DNA from: an uncultured Nitrospirales bacterium
Lineage (GTDB): Bacteria; Nitrospirota; Nitrospiria; Nitrospirales; UBA8639
NCBI GenBank assembly: GCA_958295805.1
Contig: OY282373.1
Coordinates: 1,769,001 to 1,833,000 of the forward strand
Direction: 5' to 3'
Length of the DNA stretch: 64,000 nucleotides
Shown: piece by piece, positions 10,266 through 20,028 of the stretch
Layout: every line of letters starts with the position of its first letter
Position numbering within the stretch: position 1 is the stretch's first letter
Notes under the pieces: generated by a model
The model's database searches: none
The model's input: only the letters and a program-made list of their open reading frames with translations
Told to the model about the DNA's origin: nothing
Translations under genes and position numbers: made by a program

Positions 10266-12353
10266 TCACGGTGCGGCTTTCCCGTCATTCGCCGGCTCGA
10301 CAACATCGAAACTGCCCTCCCATATCCGGACCTCGCCGGTGAACTGGCCGGTGCGGACCGCGGCGATGGCGTAATCAGGCAGCTCCCGTATCGCTACGCA
10401 GACTTCTCCCTCAATGAGACGGTGAGTCCCGAAGACGAAGTCCAGGTTGTCGAAGCCGTACTGCTTGCGGTGGTCGGGGAGGTCGTTCATGTCAACCGGG
10501 TTCAGGTGGAGGAAGAACATCGGTTCAGCATCCTCCGGGCTGCACTGGTCCTTGGCGTAGATGAGACTGTTCCTGACGAGATACACATCCCAGTCGGACC
10601 GAATTGCCGGTTGGTTGTCTCGGAGCAGCTCTGTCCAGTAATCGCGGTGGAACACCTGCAAGTCTCGTCCGGCAAAACGGTTGAAGACCCACTGCCGATC
10701 GGGAGAGTCAAAGGGCATCCACAGAGCCGGGCCGACCTTGATGGCGTACTCCGCACGGCCACGCGCTTGGAATTCACTGTTTGCCAGCGGGCGTATCATG
10801 AAGTTGACACCCCGATCTTCGAGGTATCCAAGTGGTGGTTGACGGTCGTGGGCGATTATGCGCTGATGGTTGGCCCTTTCGACCGGGTTGCGCGCCACTG
10901 TCGCGTCGGTCAAGCCGTATACGTCGATGACCTTCAGGTCGGGAAGATAATAGAAGCGGATTCCGAGCGCACCGCCAGCCATCAGCGCGTCATCGGGAAT
11001 CACTCCGTTCTCCATGTTCTCCCAGGGCTTCCATTTCCGCAATTGCATGTTGGCGAACTCGCGGTGCTCCGCGAAACACGTAGCGACGGCCTGCCGGCCA
11101 ATCTGGCGGCGCAGGTCGTTTGAGGCGGCGACAAGCATCGGCATCCCTGGCGTGGCGAGTAACCACGCAGCATTTCTGTCATCAAGTTCCGTGTAATGTT
11201 CGCCCCCCCACTGAAACAACCGGGCGCCCTGAATCGCGCTGGTATAGAACAACACCGGTACGAAGAGGACAATCGCGCACGTTCGCGCACCCACTGCCAA
11301 ACGGGGTAGTCGTCGCAACCACCGGTGGTTGGCAATCCGCGAGGCGAGGTACGCGATGCCCATGGACGCGGGGACAGCCAGCAGTGGCCAGTAGAAGTCC
11401 AGCGGACGGTACTCGAAATAGTCGCCGCCGATCCGCATCACATAGGCCATGTGGACGCCGACCAGGAGCAGCACCAGCGCCCATATGCCGTCACGGGATG
11501 CTCGCCAGCAGTTCCGCATGGCGACTGCGGCCAAGGGGATCAGCAGATACAGCCCGGTCTCCAGCGCCGCCGCCCACAGGTAGCGAAAACCCGACTCATA
11601 CCAAGGCCGCACATGCTTGGCGTAGTAGGTGTTGGGCAGCCATTCGCCGTAATAGCCGTAGCGCCACAGGAAATGGGTGCCGACCAGGATGACAAAGGGT
11701 GCTGCCAAATAGATCAACCGCCGCCAGTCCAGATTGAGACGCCCCGTGTCCGCCATCCGCTGGATGACGAACCAGCCGAAGCACAAGGCCGCCAACAGCG
11801 GGCCTTCAGGCCGCGTCAAGGTGGCAGCAGCCAGGCTCAACGACGCCACCAGCAAGCCCTGGCGGCTGTCTCTGTAAAGGCTCAGGCACACCACGGCCAG
11901 GACGATGAAGAAGGTGAACTGCCGCGTTTCCAGCCCGCCGCCGGAAGTCCACACCGCGAAGGTGGCGCTGGCGCACACGAGCCCCTGGGCCATCCATGCG
12001 ACCAGCCCCCGGTGACGCAGCAACGGCAGGCGTGCGATCCACCACATCATTGCGGCGATGGTGCCGGCGGTAAAAGCGACCGACAGCCACGGCGCCGCTC
12101 GCTCCGGCGCCACTCCCGACCATCCCCATATCGCTGCCAGCTCCAGCACCCACAGGAAATTGGAATAGCCCTCAACATATTCGCCGGGGTTGAATACCAA
12201 GCCGTGGCCTTCAAGCAGGTTACGGACATAGCGGAAGCTGATGAACGCGTCGTCGCACAGGAACCACGCAACCGAGGAGAACCATCCCAGCAGTGCCAAC
12301 CACGGCAAATGCAGCAGAATGACTCGCGCGTTTCGGAGGGCACTCTCCTTCAT
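10266..12353 (-). CDS. AftB-like GT-C glycosyltransferase with C-terminal module, copy 2
   Basis: The protein is identical in my reading to the 695-residue one at 3080-5167, including the [10 protein letters not shown] loop and the C-terminal module. It follows the ASST-like gene of copy 2 by 26 bp, so the two are probably co-transcribed. Of the genes in the array, the AftB-like type is the most often intact. Two identical intact copies may raise dosage or simply reflect a recent duplication. Confidence 0.85.
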   Translation of the reverse strand: MKESALRNARVILLHLPWLALLGWFSSVAWFLCDDAFISFRYVRNLLEGHGLVFNPGEYVEGYSNFLWVLELAAIWGWSGVAPERAAPWLSVAFTAGTIAAMMWWIARLPLLRHRGLVAWMAQGLVCASATFAVWTSGGGLETRQFTFFIVLAVVCLSLYRDSRQGLLVASLSLAAATLTRPEGPLLAALCFGWFVIQRMADTGRLNLDWRRLIYLAAPFVILVGTHFLWRYGYYGEWLPNTYYAKHVRPWYESGFRYLWAAALETGLYLLIPLAAVAMRNCWRASRDGIWALVLLLVGVHMAYVMRIGGDYFEYRPLDFYWPLLAVPASMGIAYLASRIANHRWLRRLPRLAVGARTCAIVLFVPVLFYTSAIQGARLFQWGGEHYTELDDRNAAWLLATPGMPMLVAASNDLRRQIGRQAVATCFAEHREFANMQLRKWKPWENMENGVIPDDALMAGGALGIRFYYLPDLKVIDVYGLTDATVARNPVERANHQRIIAHDRQPPLGYLEDRGVNFMIRPLANSEFQARGRAEYAIKVGPALWMPFDSPDRQWVFNRFAGRDLQVFHRDYWTELLRDNQPAIRSDWDVYLVRNSLIYAKDQCSPEDAEPMFFLHLNPVDMNDLPDHRKQYGFDNLDFVFGTHRLIEGEVCVAIRELPDYAIAAVRTGQFTGEVRIWEGSFDVVEPANDGKAAP

Positions 12354-12379
12354 TGGAGATCCTCCACGTGTAGTGCCTC

Positions 12380-14377
12380 CTATTTATCGGACAGAGAGTT
12401 GTAGGTGAAGCTGCCGTTCCAAATTTGGCCTTCGCCGGGGACGAACTGGCCGGTGCGGATCGCGGCGATGGCGTAGTCAGGCAGTTCCCGTCTCGCTATG
12501 CAGACTTTTCCCTCAATGAGACCGTGATCCCTGAAAGCAAAGTCCAGGTTGTCGAAGCCGTACTGCTTACGGTGGCTGGGGAGGTCGTTCACGTCAACCG
12601 GGTCCAGGTGGAGGAAGAACCTTGGTTCAGCGTCATCCGGGGTGCACTGCTCCTTCTTGTAGATGAGGCTGTCTTCGACGAGATACACCTCCCAGTCGGA
12701 GCGGATGATCGGCCGGGCACCACCCAGCGGCCCCGACACCCAATCGCTTACCGACATTGTCTTGGTTCGAGTCGGCCTGACTGTGGAGTAAAGTTCGATT
12801 GGCTCACCCGGAGTCAAGTCCAGCCCTTGCAGACCCGGGTGGTCCGGCGCATACCGATAAGCGCGGTACACATGATTAGCCGGTCCTCCTCCACGGCCCG
12901 CTAGCTCGCCTTGACGCACAGGGCCGTTGCTGGTCATCGGGTTGACGTACTTCCAAACCGTTTTGCCGGCCGGCGTTACCTCGAAAATCGTGCCCCGTGC
13001 CCCATAGCAAATCAGTGTGTTCCCGTTGGGCAGCCGTTGCGCCCCGGAGATAAAACGGGTGTAAAAGTCGCTGGGCGTGGCGGCAGTATAAGTCCATACC
13101 GGTTCGGCCGGCGCATAAGCCACGCCGGGATCCAGCCGGTAGTTGGCCCCGTCCACCGGCGGAACAATCTCCTCTACCGACGAGTAACCGCGCCGTAAAT
13201 CCGGGAACTCCGGGCCGTTGTTGAAAATGAGGATGTTGCCGGCCCCGGCCAGTCCGGGGGGAATCCAGTGCGGATTATGCTGCCAGAAAAGTTGCTGGTC
13301 GTCGGCCGTCCCGGCCCGGTAGGCGCGGGGGTTGCCCCAGCGGTACAGCAGGTCGCCGCCCATGCCGCTATTGCCGCCGCCGGAGCCGGCCGCCTCGGCC
13401 GTGGTGGTGCTATGGTCGATAATCCACACTTCGCTGAAATGACGGGGCGACAGCATAACCTGGTCCAATTCCGGGTTATAGTCAATTCCGTTGCTGTGTA
13501 TCCAATCCGCCGAGTTATCCAGGGTGGCTGCCTCGGCAAGGCGGAAGTTGAGGTCAATCAACTCCGGTCGCTCGGCCACCACGCCATAATTGGCCTTGCC
13601 GGGGTCAAAGTCTTGAATCAGATGATCCCACGCCGACCACTCCCAAACAATTTCGCAGCTTGCTGGCCCGGTGATTCGGGCTTCCACAATATGCGGCGCC
13701 ACCAAGCCCTTATCGCCGATAAATTCCGGGTTGGCGCCGGCGGCGATGACCTCCTCCGGCGTTTTACGTTGCCGGGACAGCAACAGCACATTCCCGTTGG
13801 GCATTTTAAGGAAGTCATGATGCGGGCTCCCCTGAGTACAGTCCGAAACGATATTCCCGTTCCAGTCAATTTCCTGCACACTGCGGTTCGGGTCGCGGTC
13901 CGGGTCGCGGTCCGGGTATTCTTCTATAGTCGTCAGCAGATTTCCATTCTCCAGCAACCTTGCGAACAGGATATGAGCATCCAATTCCCACTTGCGAACT
14001 ACCCGCCCCTGATTGTCAATCAGGTAAATCGTCTTGCCTCGTTTTTTATTAAATAAAGTGTAGCCGTCAAATGCCTCCGACTCGTTCAGGAACAACCCGA
14101 CCGTTTTGGCAGCAGGCGTCAAGGCGGCCGCGGGGTCAGGAGCCGGCACCGAGGTGAGTGTAAGATGCTCGCCGACGACGTCACCGGCGTCGTCCTGGAC
14201 CGCGGGGTCAGGAGCCGGCACCGAGGTGAGTGTAAGGGCGATGAACAAGACGAGTAGCGCGTGGCGTAACCGGGAGGACAGAGTTGCCCCCCCCCCAGAT
14301 TTCAGGCAGCGGGCGGCGAGAGCGCGCCAGCGGCCCATCAGCGCGGCGACCTCGGGCGTGGTCATCCTCTTGTTCAT
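12380..14377 (-). CDS. ASST-like exported protein with module, copy 2, with 24-residue insertion
   Basis: The 665-residue protein matches the gene at 5194-7119 except for an R in place of K at residue 4 and a 24-residue in-frame insertion just behind the hydrophobic segment. There [12 protein letters not shown] is repeated on either side of [12 protein letters not shown]. The insertion lies in the exported linker before the propeller, so the fold should be unaffected. The start codon lies 5 bp after the stop of the gene at 14383. Confidence 0.75.
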   Translation of the reverse strand: MNKRMTTPEVAALMGRWRALAARCLKSGGGATLSSRLRHALLVLFIALTLTSVPAPDPAVQDDAGDVVGEHLTLTSVPAPDPAAALTPAAKTVGLFLNESEAFDGYTLFNKKRGKTIYLIDNQGRVVRKWELDAHILFARLLENGNLLTTIEEYPDRDPDRDPNRSVQEIDWNGNIVSDCTQGSPHHDFLKMPNGNVLLLSRQRKTPEEVIAAGANPEFIGDKGLVAPHIVEARITGPASCEIVWEWSAWDHLIQDFDPGKANYGVVAERPELIDLNFRLAEAATLDNSADWIHSNGIDYNPELDQVMLSPRHFSEVWIIDHSTTTAEAAGSGGGNSGMGGDLLYRWGNPRAYRAGTADDQQLFWQHNPHWIPPGLAGAGNILIFNNGPEFPDLRRGYSSVEEIVPPVDGANYRLDPGVAYAPAEPVWTYTAATPSDFYTRFISGAQRLPNGNTLICYGARGTIFEVTPAGKTVWKYVNPMTSNGPVRQGELAGRGGGPANHVYRAYRYAPDHPGLQGLDLTPGEPIELYSTVRPTRTKTMSVSDWVSGPLGGARPIIRSDWEVYLVEDSLIYKKEQCTPDDAEPRFFLHLDPVDVNDLPSHRKQYGFDNLDFAFRDHGLIEGKVCIARRELPDYAIAAIRTGQFVPGEGQIWNGSFTYNSLSDK
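14129..14236. repeat. 36-bp direct repeat flanking a 36-bp insert
   Basis: The 36 bp at 14129-14164 recur at 14201-14236, separated by 36 bp that are absent from copy 1 of the duplication. The inserted piece contains the inverted pair GACGAC / GTCGTC. This looks like replication slippage or template switching at a hairpin. The frame is kept. Confidence 0.9.
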
Positions 14378-14382
14378 GTCGT

Positions 14383-16467
14383 TCAAGGTGCAGCCTGCCC
14401 GTCGCCTGGCGGCCCGGCGAGGTCGAAGCCGCCGTTCCAAATCTGGCCGTCGCCGGTGAACTGGCCGGTGCGGACCGCGGCGATGCCGTAATCAGGTAGC
14501 TCCCGCCTCGTTACGCAGACTTCTAGCTCGATGGGAATACGGTGACTCCCGAAAGCGAAGTCCAGGTTGTCGAAGCCGTACTGCTTGCGGTGGTCGGGGA
14601 GGTCGTTCACGTCAACCGGGTACAAGTGGAGGAAGAACATTGGTTCGGCATCCTCCGGGCTGCACTGGTGCCTGGCGTAGATGAGGCTGTCTTCAACGAG
14701 ATACACATCCCAGTCGGAGCGGATTACCGGCCGGCTGTCTCCGGTCAGGCTTGCCACGTAATCGCGATCGAACACCCGCAAGTCTCGTCCGGCAAAGCGG
14801 TCCAAGACCCACTGCCGGTCGGAAGAGTCAAAGGGCATCCACAGAGCCGGGCCGACCTTTACCGCGTATCCCGTGCGGCCAAACGCCTGGAATTCGCTGG
14901 TTGCCGGCGGGCGTATAATGAAGTTGACACCCCGCTGCTCAAGGTATCCAGGTGGTGGTTGACGGTCGTGGGCGATGATGCGCTGGTGGTTGGGTGTTTC
15001 GACCGGGTTGCGAGCCACCGTCGCGTCGGTCAAGCCGTGCAGGTCGATGACCTTCAGGTCGGGAAGATAATAGAAGCGGATTCCGAGCGTATCGTCAACC
15101 ATCAGCGCGTCATCGGGAATCACTCCCTTCTCCACGTTCTCGTAGGGCTTCCATGTCCGCAATTGCCGGTTGGCGACCTCGCGGTGTTTCGTGGAACGCG
15201 AAGCGACGGCCTGAGAGACAAGTTGACGGCGCAGGTCGTTTGAGACGGCGGCAAGCATCGGCATCCCTGGCACGGCGAGTAACCACGCAGCATTTCTGTC
15301 ATCGAGCTCCATGTGCCGTCCGCCCCCCCACTGTAACAACAAGGTGCTTTGAATCGCGCTGGCGTAGAACAACACCGGTACGAAGAGAACGAACGCGCAC
15401 CCACCTGCCAAACGGGGGGAGAATCGTTGCAACCACCGGCCGGCGGCAATCCGCGAGCCGAGGTACACGATTCCCATGGACGCGGGGACAGCCAGTAGCG
15501 GCCAGTAGAAGTCCAGCGGACGGTACTCGAAATGGTCGCCCCCGATCCGCATCACATAGGCCATGTGGACGCCGACCAGGAGCAGCACCAGCGCGCCTGT
15601 CCCGTCGCGAGACGCCCGCCAGCGATTCCGCATGGCGACGGCGGCCAAGGGGATCAGCAGATACAGCCCGGTCTCCAGCGCCGCCGCCCACAGATAGCGG
15701 AAGCCCGACTCGTACCAGGGCCGCACGTGCTTGGCGTAGTAGGTGTTGGGCAGCCATTCGCCGTAATAGGAATATCGCCACAGGAAATGGGCGCCGACCA
15801 GGACGACAAAGGGCGCTGCCAAACAGATCAACCGCCGCCAGTCCGGATTGAGGCGCCCGGTGTCCGCCATCCGCTGGATGACGAACCAGCCGAAGCATGG
15901 CGCCGCCAACAGCGGGCCTTCGGGCCGCGTCAAGGCGGCAGCGGTCAGGCTCAACGACGACGCCAGCAGGCCCCGGCGGCTGTCTCTGTAAAGGCTCAGG
16001 CACATCACGGCCAGGACGATGAAGAAGGTGAACTGCCGCGTCTCCAGTCCGCCGCCGGACGTCCACACCGCGAAGGTGGCGCTGCTGCACACCAGCCCCA
16101 GCGCCATCCATGCGACCAGCCCCCGGTGGCACAGCAACGGCAGGCGTGCGATCCACCACAGCATCGCGGCGATGGTGCCGGCGGTAAAGGCGACCGACAG
16201 CCACGGCGCCGCGTCCTCCGGGGCCACTCCCGACAATCCCCATATCGCCGCCAGTTCCAGCACCCACAGGAAGTTGGAATAGCCCTCGACATATTCGCCG
16301 GGGTTGAAGACCAAGCCGTGGCCTTCGAGCAGGTTACGGACGTAGCGGAAACTGATGAACGCGTCGTCGCACAGGAACCACGCAACCGAGGAGAACCAGC
16401 CCAGCAGTGCCAACCACGGCAAATGCAGCAGAATGACTCGCGCGTTTCGGAAGGCATTCTCCTTCAT
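14383..16467 (-). CDS. AftB-like GT-C glycosyltransferase with C-terminal module, diverged paralog
   Basis: The 694-residue protein has the same layout as the gene at 3080-5167: an N-terminal membrane domain with [10 protein letters not shown], the soluble region with [19 protein letters not shown], and the module ([17 protein letters not shown] through GQIWNGGFDL). It differs at many positions, so it is an older paralog rather than a third copy of the recent duplication. Its last 60 bp match the end of the two-module gene closely, which suggests gene conversion of the module. It is the first gene of the array behind the DprE1-like cluster, and GGAG precedes its ATG by about 8 nt. Confidence 0.85.
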   Translation of the reverse strand: MKENAFRNARVILLHLPWLALLGWFSSVAWFLCDDAFISFRYVRNLLEGHGLVFNPGEYVEGYSNFLWVLELAAIWGLSGVAPEDAAPWLSVAFTAGTIAAMLWWIARLPLLCHRGLVAWMALGLVCSSATFAVWTSGGGLETRQFTFFIVLAVMCLSLYRDSRRGLLASSLSLTAAALTRPEGPLLAAPCFGWFVIQRMADTGRLNPDWRRLICLAAPFVVLVGAHFLWRYSYYGEWLPNTYYAKHVRPWYESGFRYLWAAALETGLYLLIPLAAVAMRNRWRASRDGTGALVLLLVGVHMAYVMRIGGDHFEYRPLDFYWPLLAVPASMGIVYLGSRIAAGRWLQRFSPRLAGGCAFVLFVPVLFYASAIQSTLLLQWGGGRHMELDDRNAAWLLAVPGMPMLAAVSNDLRRQLVSQAVASRSTKHREVANRQLRTWKPYENVEKGVIPDDALMVDDTLGIRFYYLPDLKVIDLHGLTDATVARNPVETPNHQRIIAHDRQPPPGYLEQRGVNFIIRPPATSEFQAFGRTGYAVKVGPALWMPFDSSDRQWVLDRFAGRDLRVFDRDYVASLTGDSRPVIRSDWDVYLVEDSLIYARHQCSPEDAEPMFFLHLYPVDVNDLPDHRKQYGFDNLDFAFGSHRIPIELEVCVTRRELPDYGIAAVRTGQFTGDGQIWNGGFDLAGPPGDGQAAP

Positions 16468-16718
16468 TGGAGATCCTGTACATGTAGCGCCTCTGATTTA
16501 TGAGACAGAGAGTTGCAGGTAATCACGCCGCGACGGAGCGCGGTCACCGCGACCCCGTGTGCACCCGGAGGTCCCGCGTCTCTCTCCAGCGGCACCGGAT
16601 CGCGGCCCGCGAGTTGCAGCGCGTAGCCGTCGCCGGCCAGACAGTGAGCAATCGCCCGACCGACATCGGATGTGGCTCCGATCACCAGCGCGGTTCTGAT
16701 TTTATTTCCCTCTTGCAT
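16464..16718 (-). pseudogene. DprE2-like SDR oxidoreductase, N-terminal fragment
   Basis: The first 55 residues (KIRTALVIGATSDVGRAIA, then LAGRDPVPLERDA) form the start of a short-chain dehydrogenase: a beta strand followed by the Rossmann glycine motif of the DprE2 subgroup (GATSD). Near 16527 the homology ends and the frame runs into the spacer that elsewhere follows module-bearing genes (VITCNSLSHK). The catalytic Tyr and Lys are therefore missing. It overlaps the end of the Tat-signal gene by 17 bp. In mycobacteria DprE2 reduces the keto intermediate made by DprE1; here the gene seems to have been cut when the array expanded next to it. Confidence 0.75.
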
Positions 16719-17064
16719 GTAAACGAGCAACCAGCACATATAACATCAACTCGGACTCCGTCCAGAAGAAATTACCGAATTCCACCAGAGGATCATCAAC
16801 GGCGTTGCCGCGAATCTGGGCAATGTCGAATTCTGCCCGCGTACAGACACGACGATCGTGCAAACCTGAAAACAGGTCGTCCAGCGTCAAATCGGGAAAG
16901 GCATGGATGAAATCCCGGGAATGCAGCGCTTGAAGATCGGCTGGAAGATCGGAATACGAATCAATCCTGCCGCAATGGGAACGACGGGAAAAAAGCAGGG
17001 TGCTGCCGCCAAACAATAGCACGCAGAGGGCCGCGAGGCGCAAAAGGAAAGAGCGCCGGTTCAT
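16702..17064 (-). CDS. Small Tat-signal protein, partner of the GMC oxidoreductase
   Basis: The 120-residue protein begins MNRRSFLLRLAALCVLLFG, a twin-arginine type export signal with RR followed by a hydrophobic stretch. The mature part (DLPADLQALHSRDFIHAFPD, then EFDIAQIRGN) has no motif I recognise. Its ATG overlaps the TGA of the GMC oxidoreductase by 4 bp, so the two are translationally coupled. Small Tat-signal subunits are often found beside GMC-type dehydrogenases and carry the larger subunit through the membrane. That role is an inference from context. Confidence 0.65.
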   Translation of the reverse strand: MNRRSFLLRLAALCVLLFGGSTLLFSRRSHCGRIDSYSDLPADLQALHSRDFIHAFPDLTLDDLFSGLHDRRVCTRAEFDIAQIRGNAVDDPLVEFGNFFWTESELMLYVLVARLHARGK

Positions 17065-18419
17065 TTCGGTCTCCCTGCCAAATGGTCCGCCAATCGAAGC
17101 GAGAGCGCGAGAATGGTCAAGGTTGGATTGGCTGCCCCTGCGGCCGGGAACAAAGAAGATCCGGCAAGGTACAAATTCCGCACGCCATGAACCCGGGCAT
17201 GAGCGTCCGTCACGGAAACGGCAGGGTCATTTCCCATCCGTGTCGAGCCTATCATATGGCCCCCCCCATCCTGGATGTTTTGCACGTTCCCCGGAACACC
17301 CAGGCGGCCGAGACCGGAACGTATCAACTCGGCGTTGACGTAATCGTAGACGGTACGTATTCCCCGGAGGCTGAACCTGAGAGTGGCCTGGGCAATGGGC
17401 TGGCCCAGGAAGTCCCGCCGGGTATTCGAAAGAGCAATTTTATTTTGTTCGAGCGACGGCATTTCCGCACGAACGTTCATGATTGCCATGACAGACCGTC
17501 TGTTGCGGCCAAGGATGTTTGTCGCCGACGGTGTCGGGGCATATATCTCGAACGTCGCCGAGAGCAAGTGATTCGCATTGGAGAAATCGGAGGACAGGGC
17601 AATGGCGTGACGAATCCCGGTTCCGGATATACGCTTGCCTTTGACATGCTGAAACGTCTGTTCATCCAGAATGATGGGGGCGTAATTGTATATGTGAGGA
17701 TGCTGACAGAAGTACGAGCCGACGGGGAGCGCACTCTCCCGAGGGAGAGAGAGTTGAAGCAGGCGGGCATTCTGAATACCACCGGCGGCGACTGCGATCC
17801 TGTTCCCGAATATTTCTGCGGGAGCAGCTCGATTCCTGGATGATTCCCGGACGGAAACGCTTGAGGCGACCCCGTTGTTCATGCCTATATTCGTCACCGT
17901 GTGATTGAACAATACGTCAACGCTCGTGCTTTGTGTCAACCAATCTCGAAACAGAACGTTAAACCGTCTTCGCGAGCTGATATAGTACGGCTTGTAGACA
18001 AGATTCGTATTGCCGGGGAAGGGTGTCTCCGGATGCGTGTGGACCTCCCTGGGCAGGCTGAGGATGTCAGCGGCTTTCGGGTAATACACCCGGAGCTCGT
18101 CATACGCGAACGGCCATTCGCCGTTCGAGAAGGCGCGCCTCTCCAGCACGGCACACCAGCCGCTCCATATGGAGGATGTGCCTCCGAAGATACGCTGATG
18201 ATGGCGGGAGTAGTCGTAAGAAGAGACGTCACCGATCGAGTCTACCAGGGAAAGCTGCTGGGCCTTGCCGTTCATGTTCGATCGGGAACCGCTTTCTATG
18301 ATCAGCGTTCGGCTGGTCGTGAGGTCGTCATATCGGCGCGCCAGAGTCAATCCGGCGGGGCCCGATCCGATGACGATCAAGTCATATGGTTGTCTCAGGC
18401 TGTCGATGCCGACTTCCAC
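17061..18419 (-). CDS. GMC-family FAD oxidoreductase
   Basis: The protein has about 452 residues from a GTG start at 18419, chosen because AGAGGAAG lies 8 nt upstream and the FAD motif then sits at the N-terminus (DLIVIGSGPAGLTLARR). The C-terminal GMC signature is clear: GGGHMIGSTRMG, DAHARVHGVRNLYLAGSSLF and ANPTLTILALSLRLADHL. GMC enzymes oxidise alcohol groups of sugars and sterols. Its place between the DprE1-like gene and the SDR fragment suggests work on a sugar or polyprenyl-linked sugar, but the substrate is unknown. It overlaps the end of the DprE1-like gene by 25 bp. Confidence 0.85.
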   Translation of the reverse strand: MEVGIDSLRQPYDLIVIGSGPAGLTLARRYDDLTTSRTLIIESGSRSNMNGKAQQLSLVDSIGDVSSYDYSRHHQRIFGGTSSIWSGWCAVLERRAFSNGEWPFAYDELRVYYPKAADILSLPREVHTHPETPFPGNTNLVYKPYYISSRRRFNVLFRDWLTQSTSVDVLFNHTVTNIGMNNGVASSVSVRESSRNRAAPAEIFGNRIAVAAGGIQNARLLQLSLPRESALPVGSYFCQHPHIYNYAPIILDEQTFQHVKGKRISGTGIRHAIALSSDFSNANHLLSATFEIYAPTPSATNILGRNRRSVMAIMNVRAEMPSLEQNKIALSNTRRDFLGQPIAQATLRFSLRGIRTVYDYVNAELIRSGLGRLGVPGNVQNIQDGGGHMIGSTRMGNDPAVSVTDAHARVHGVRNLYLAGSSLFPAAGAANPTLTILALSLRLADHLAGRPK

Positions 18420-19786
18420 GTGCAGTCTTCCTCTCGACCGAAGATTCGGTGTTTCACAGCGCGAGCCGGCGCGAAAGCGCAGAGGCAAATCTGGGAGAAG
18501 CGCCGGCCGTCTCGGCACGGATCGCCTCGAAGGCGGTCCGCCGCGCGCGGATAGCCCTGTGCCAGACGCTCCGGCGTACAGCGGGCATCCTTGGCAAAAT
18601 AGACGCGCCCGCCGTGGCGATGGGTGATCTCGTCAAGGTCGTCAAGCAGCGCCAGTGTGCCCGGACGCATCGGAAAATCGAGTGCCAGCGTGTAACCCTC
18701 CATGGAAAACGACAGCAGCCTCTCACCGCCGGAGCCGAGCAGCTTGAGCACCGCGAGGAACGAACCCCGCCCGGCCGCCGCGACGCGCTCCAGAAGCACG
18801 GTGATGCCGGCCGTGCTCACGGCCTCGGGCAGCATGCACTGGTACTGCACGAATCCGCTACGCCCGTAGAGGCGGTTCCACGCCCCGACCCGATCGAGGG
18901 GGAAGAAGAACGGATCGAAATGGACCGGACGCACACCGCCCCGCGTCCGCCCGAGGCGGTATGTAGAGGGCGTTGAAGAGACGGACCGAGGCCGATTGAG
19001 CAGGACTGACGGTGCATCGAACGGGACCGTCAGCCGGCCCACGGGCGCCGGGCACAATGGCTCGCGCACCAACCGCGACGGCAGGGAGCCGCACGCCATG
19101 AACGTTCCGCGAGAGACCAGCGAGCGGCCCAGTCTCGCGCCCCGCGCCAGGCAGTCGATCCAGGCCACGCTGTAGGGCCAGTCGCGTGAGGCCTCGAACA
19201 ACGCCATTGTTTCGTCGAGGTCGCGCGTGGGGACGGTCTCCGCCATCACGAAGGCGGTTTCGATCGGCTTGAGCCGGAAGGTGGCGGACAGAATAACCCC
19301 GGTCAGGCCCATGCCGCCGACGGTGGCGCGAAACAGGTCCGCGTGCTCTGAACGGCTGCACTCCCGGACCTTGCCGTCAGCGGTCACCAGCGTCAGCGAT
19401 TCGACGTACGCGCCGAAGGAGCCGTCCCGGTGATGGTTCTTGCCATGCACGTCCGCGGCAATCATGCCGCCGACGGTGACGAACTTCGTGCCCGGCACCA
19501 CCGGCGGGAACCAGCCTCGCGGCACGAACGTGTCCAGGACGTCCGCGAGCAGCACGCCGGCCTCGCAGGTCAGCCGGCCGGTCTCGGCGTCGAACGCCTG
19601 CATCCGATCCATCGCCAGCATCGAGAGCGTCAGGTCAGGATTGAGCGCCGCGTCGCCGTAGGACCGTCCATTGCCGCGGGCGATCAAGGTGTGGCGGCGA
19701 TCGAGCAGGCCGTGGAGGTTATGGTCACGAAGACGCTCCATCCTGCAATCGAGGACCGGATACCGGCCCCATCCGGAGAGCTTCAT
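18395..19786 (-). CDS. DprE1-like FAD-dependent oxidase (polyprenyl-phosphate-ribose oxidase family), with frameshift scars
   Basis: The 463-residue protein has the VAO/DprE1 layout: the FAD-binding part with GNGRSYGDAALNP and VGGMIAADVHGKNHH, then the DprE1-type substrate domain with YGRSGFVQYQCMLP and a tail with YFAKDARCTPE. DprE1 oxidises decaprenyl-phospho-ribose on the way to the arabinose donor. The Met at 19786 matches the family start, with GGAG upstream. Two scars are visible. Near 18970 about 10 residues (family SVRLFNALY) are in another frame, with compensating shifts on both sides. The last 30 residues are also shifted, and the expected tail (FASALSRRLAL, ending at 18454) is in the neighbouring frame. 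The enzyme may be damaged, or the assembly may contain base errors. Confidence 0.75.
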   Translation of the reverse strand: MKLSGWGRYPVLDCRMERLRDHNLHGLLDRRHTLIARGNGRSYGDAALNPDLTLSMLAMDRMQAFDAETGRLTCEAGVLLADVLDTFVPRGWFPPVVPGTKFVTVGGMIAADVHGKNHHRDGSFGAYVESLTLVTADGKVRECSRSEHADLFRATVGGMGLTGVILSATFRLKPIETAFVMAETVPTRDLDETMALFEASRDWPYSVAWIDCLARGARLGRSLVSRGTFMACGSLPSRLVREPLCPAPVGRLTVPFDAPSVLLNRPRSVSSTPSTYRLGRTRGGVRPVHFDPFFFPLDRVGAWNRLYGRSGFVQYQCMLPEAVSTAGITVLLERVAAAGRGSFLAVLKLLGSGGERLLSFSMEGYTLALDFPMRPGTLALLDDLDEITHRHGGRVYFAKDARCTPERLAQGYPRAADRLRGDPCRDGRRFSQICLCAFAPARAVKHRIFGREEDCTWKSASTA

Positions 19787-20028
19787 GCCGCCGGTCTCCA
19801 CACGGCGACACACCAATCGAGACGCCGCCTCACCATGGACACGGCGGCGAGTCCGGGCACGGCGCATGCATAACGCGGCCCGCGCGGCAACGGCGGTCTC
19901 ACGCAAGTTGACCGGTGCCGACTCCGTCCATCCATCATAGCGCGCAGCAGTTTTCATGAAATCGGATTTCTCATTTGTCCATCGTACAACGCGCACGTCG
20001 CTTTGTATCTAAATTCACAAACGAAGTG

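Larger units (their letters stand above)
7187..14444. repeat. Tandem duplication, copy 2
   Basis: This is the second copy of the 7.2-kb unit and is 72 bp longer than copy 1 because of an insertion at about 14165-14236. After 14445 the sequence continues into another, diverged member of the same gene family, so the right junction lies inside the shared C-terminal module sequence. That placement suggests unequal homologous recombination between module copies. Confidence 0.95.

Noticed and set aside
1-14444. The 7.2-kb duplication as a pure assembly artefact
   Set aside because: The copies differ by a 72-bp insertion and several point changes, so both must derive from real DNA. Read depth would still be needed for full proof.
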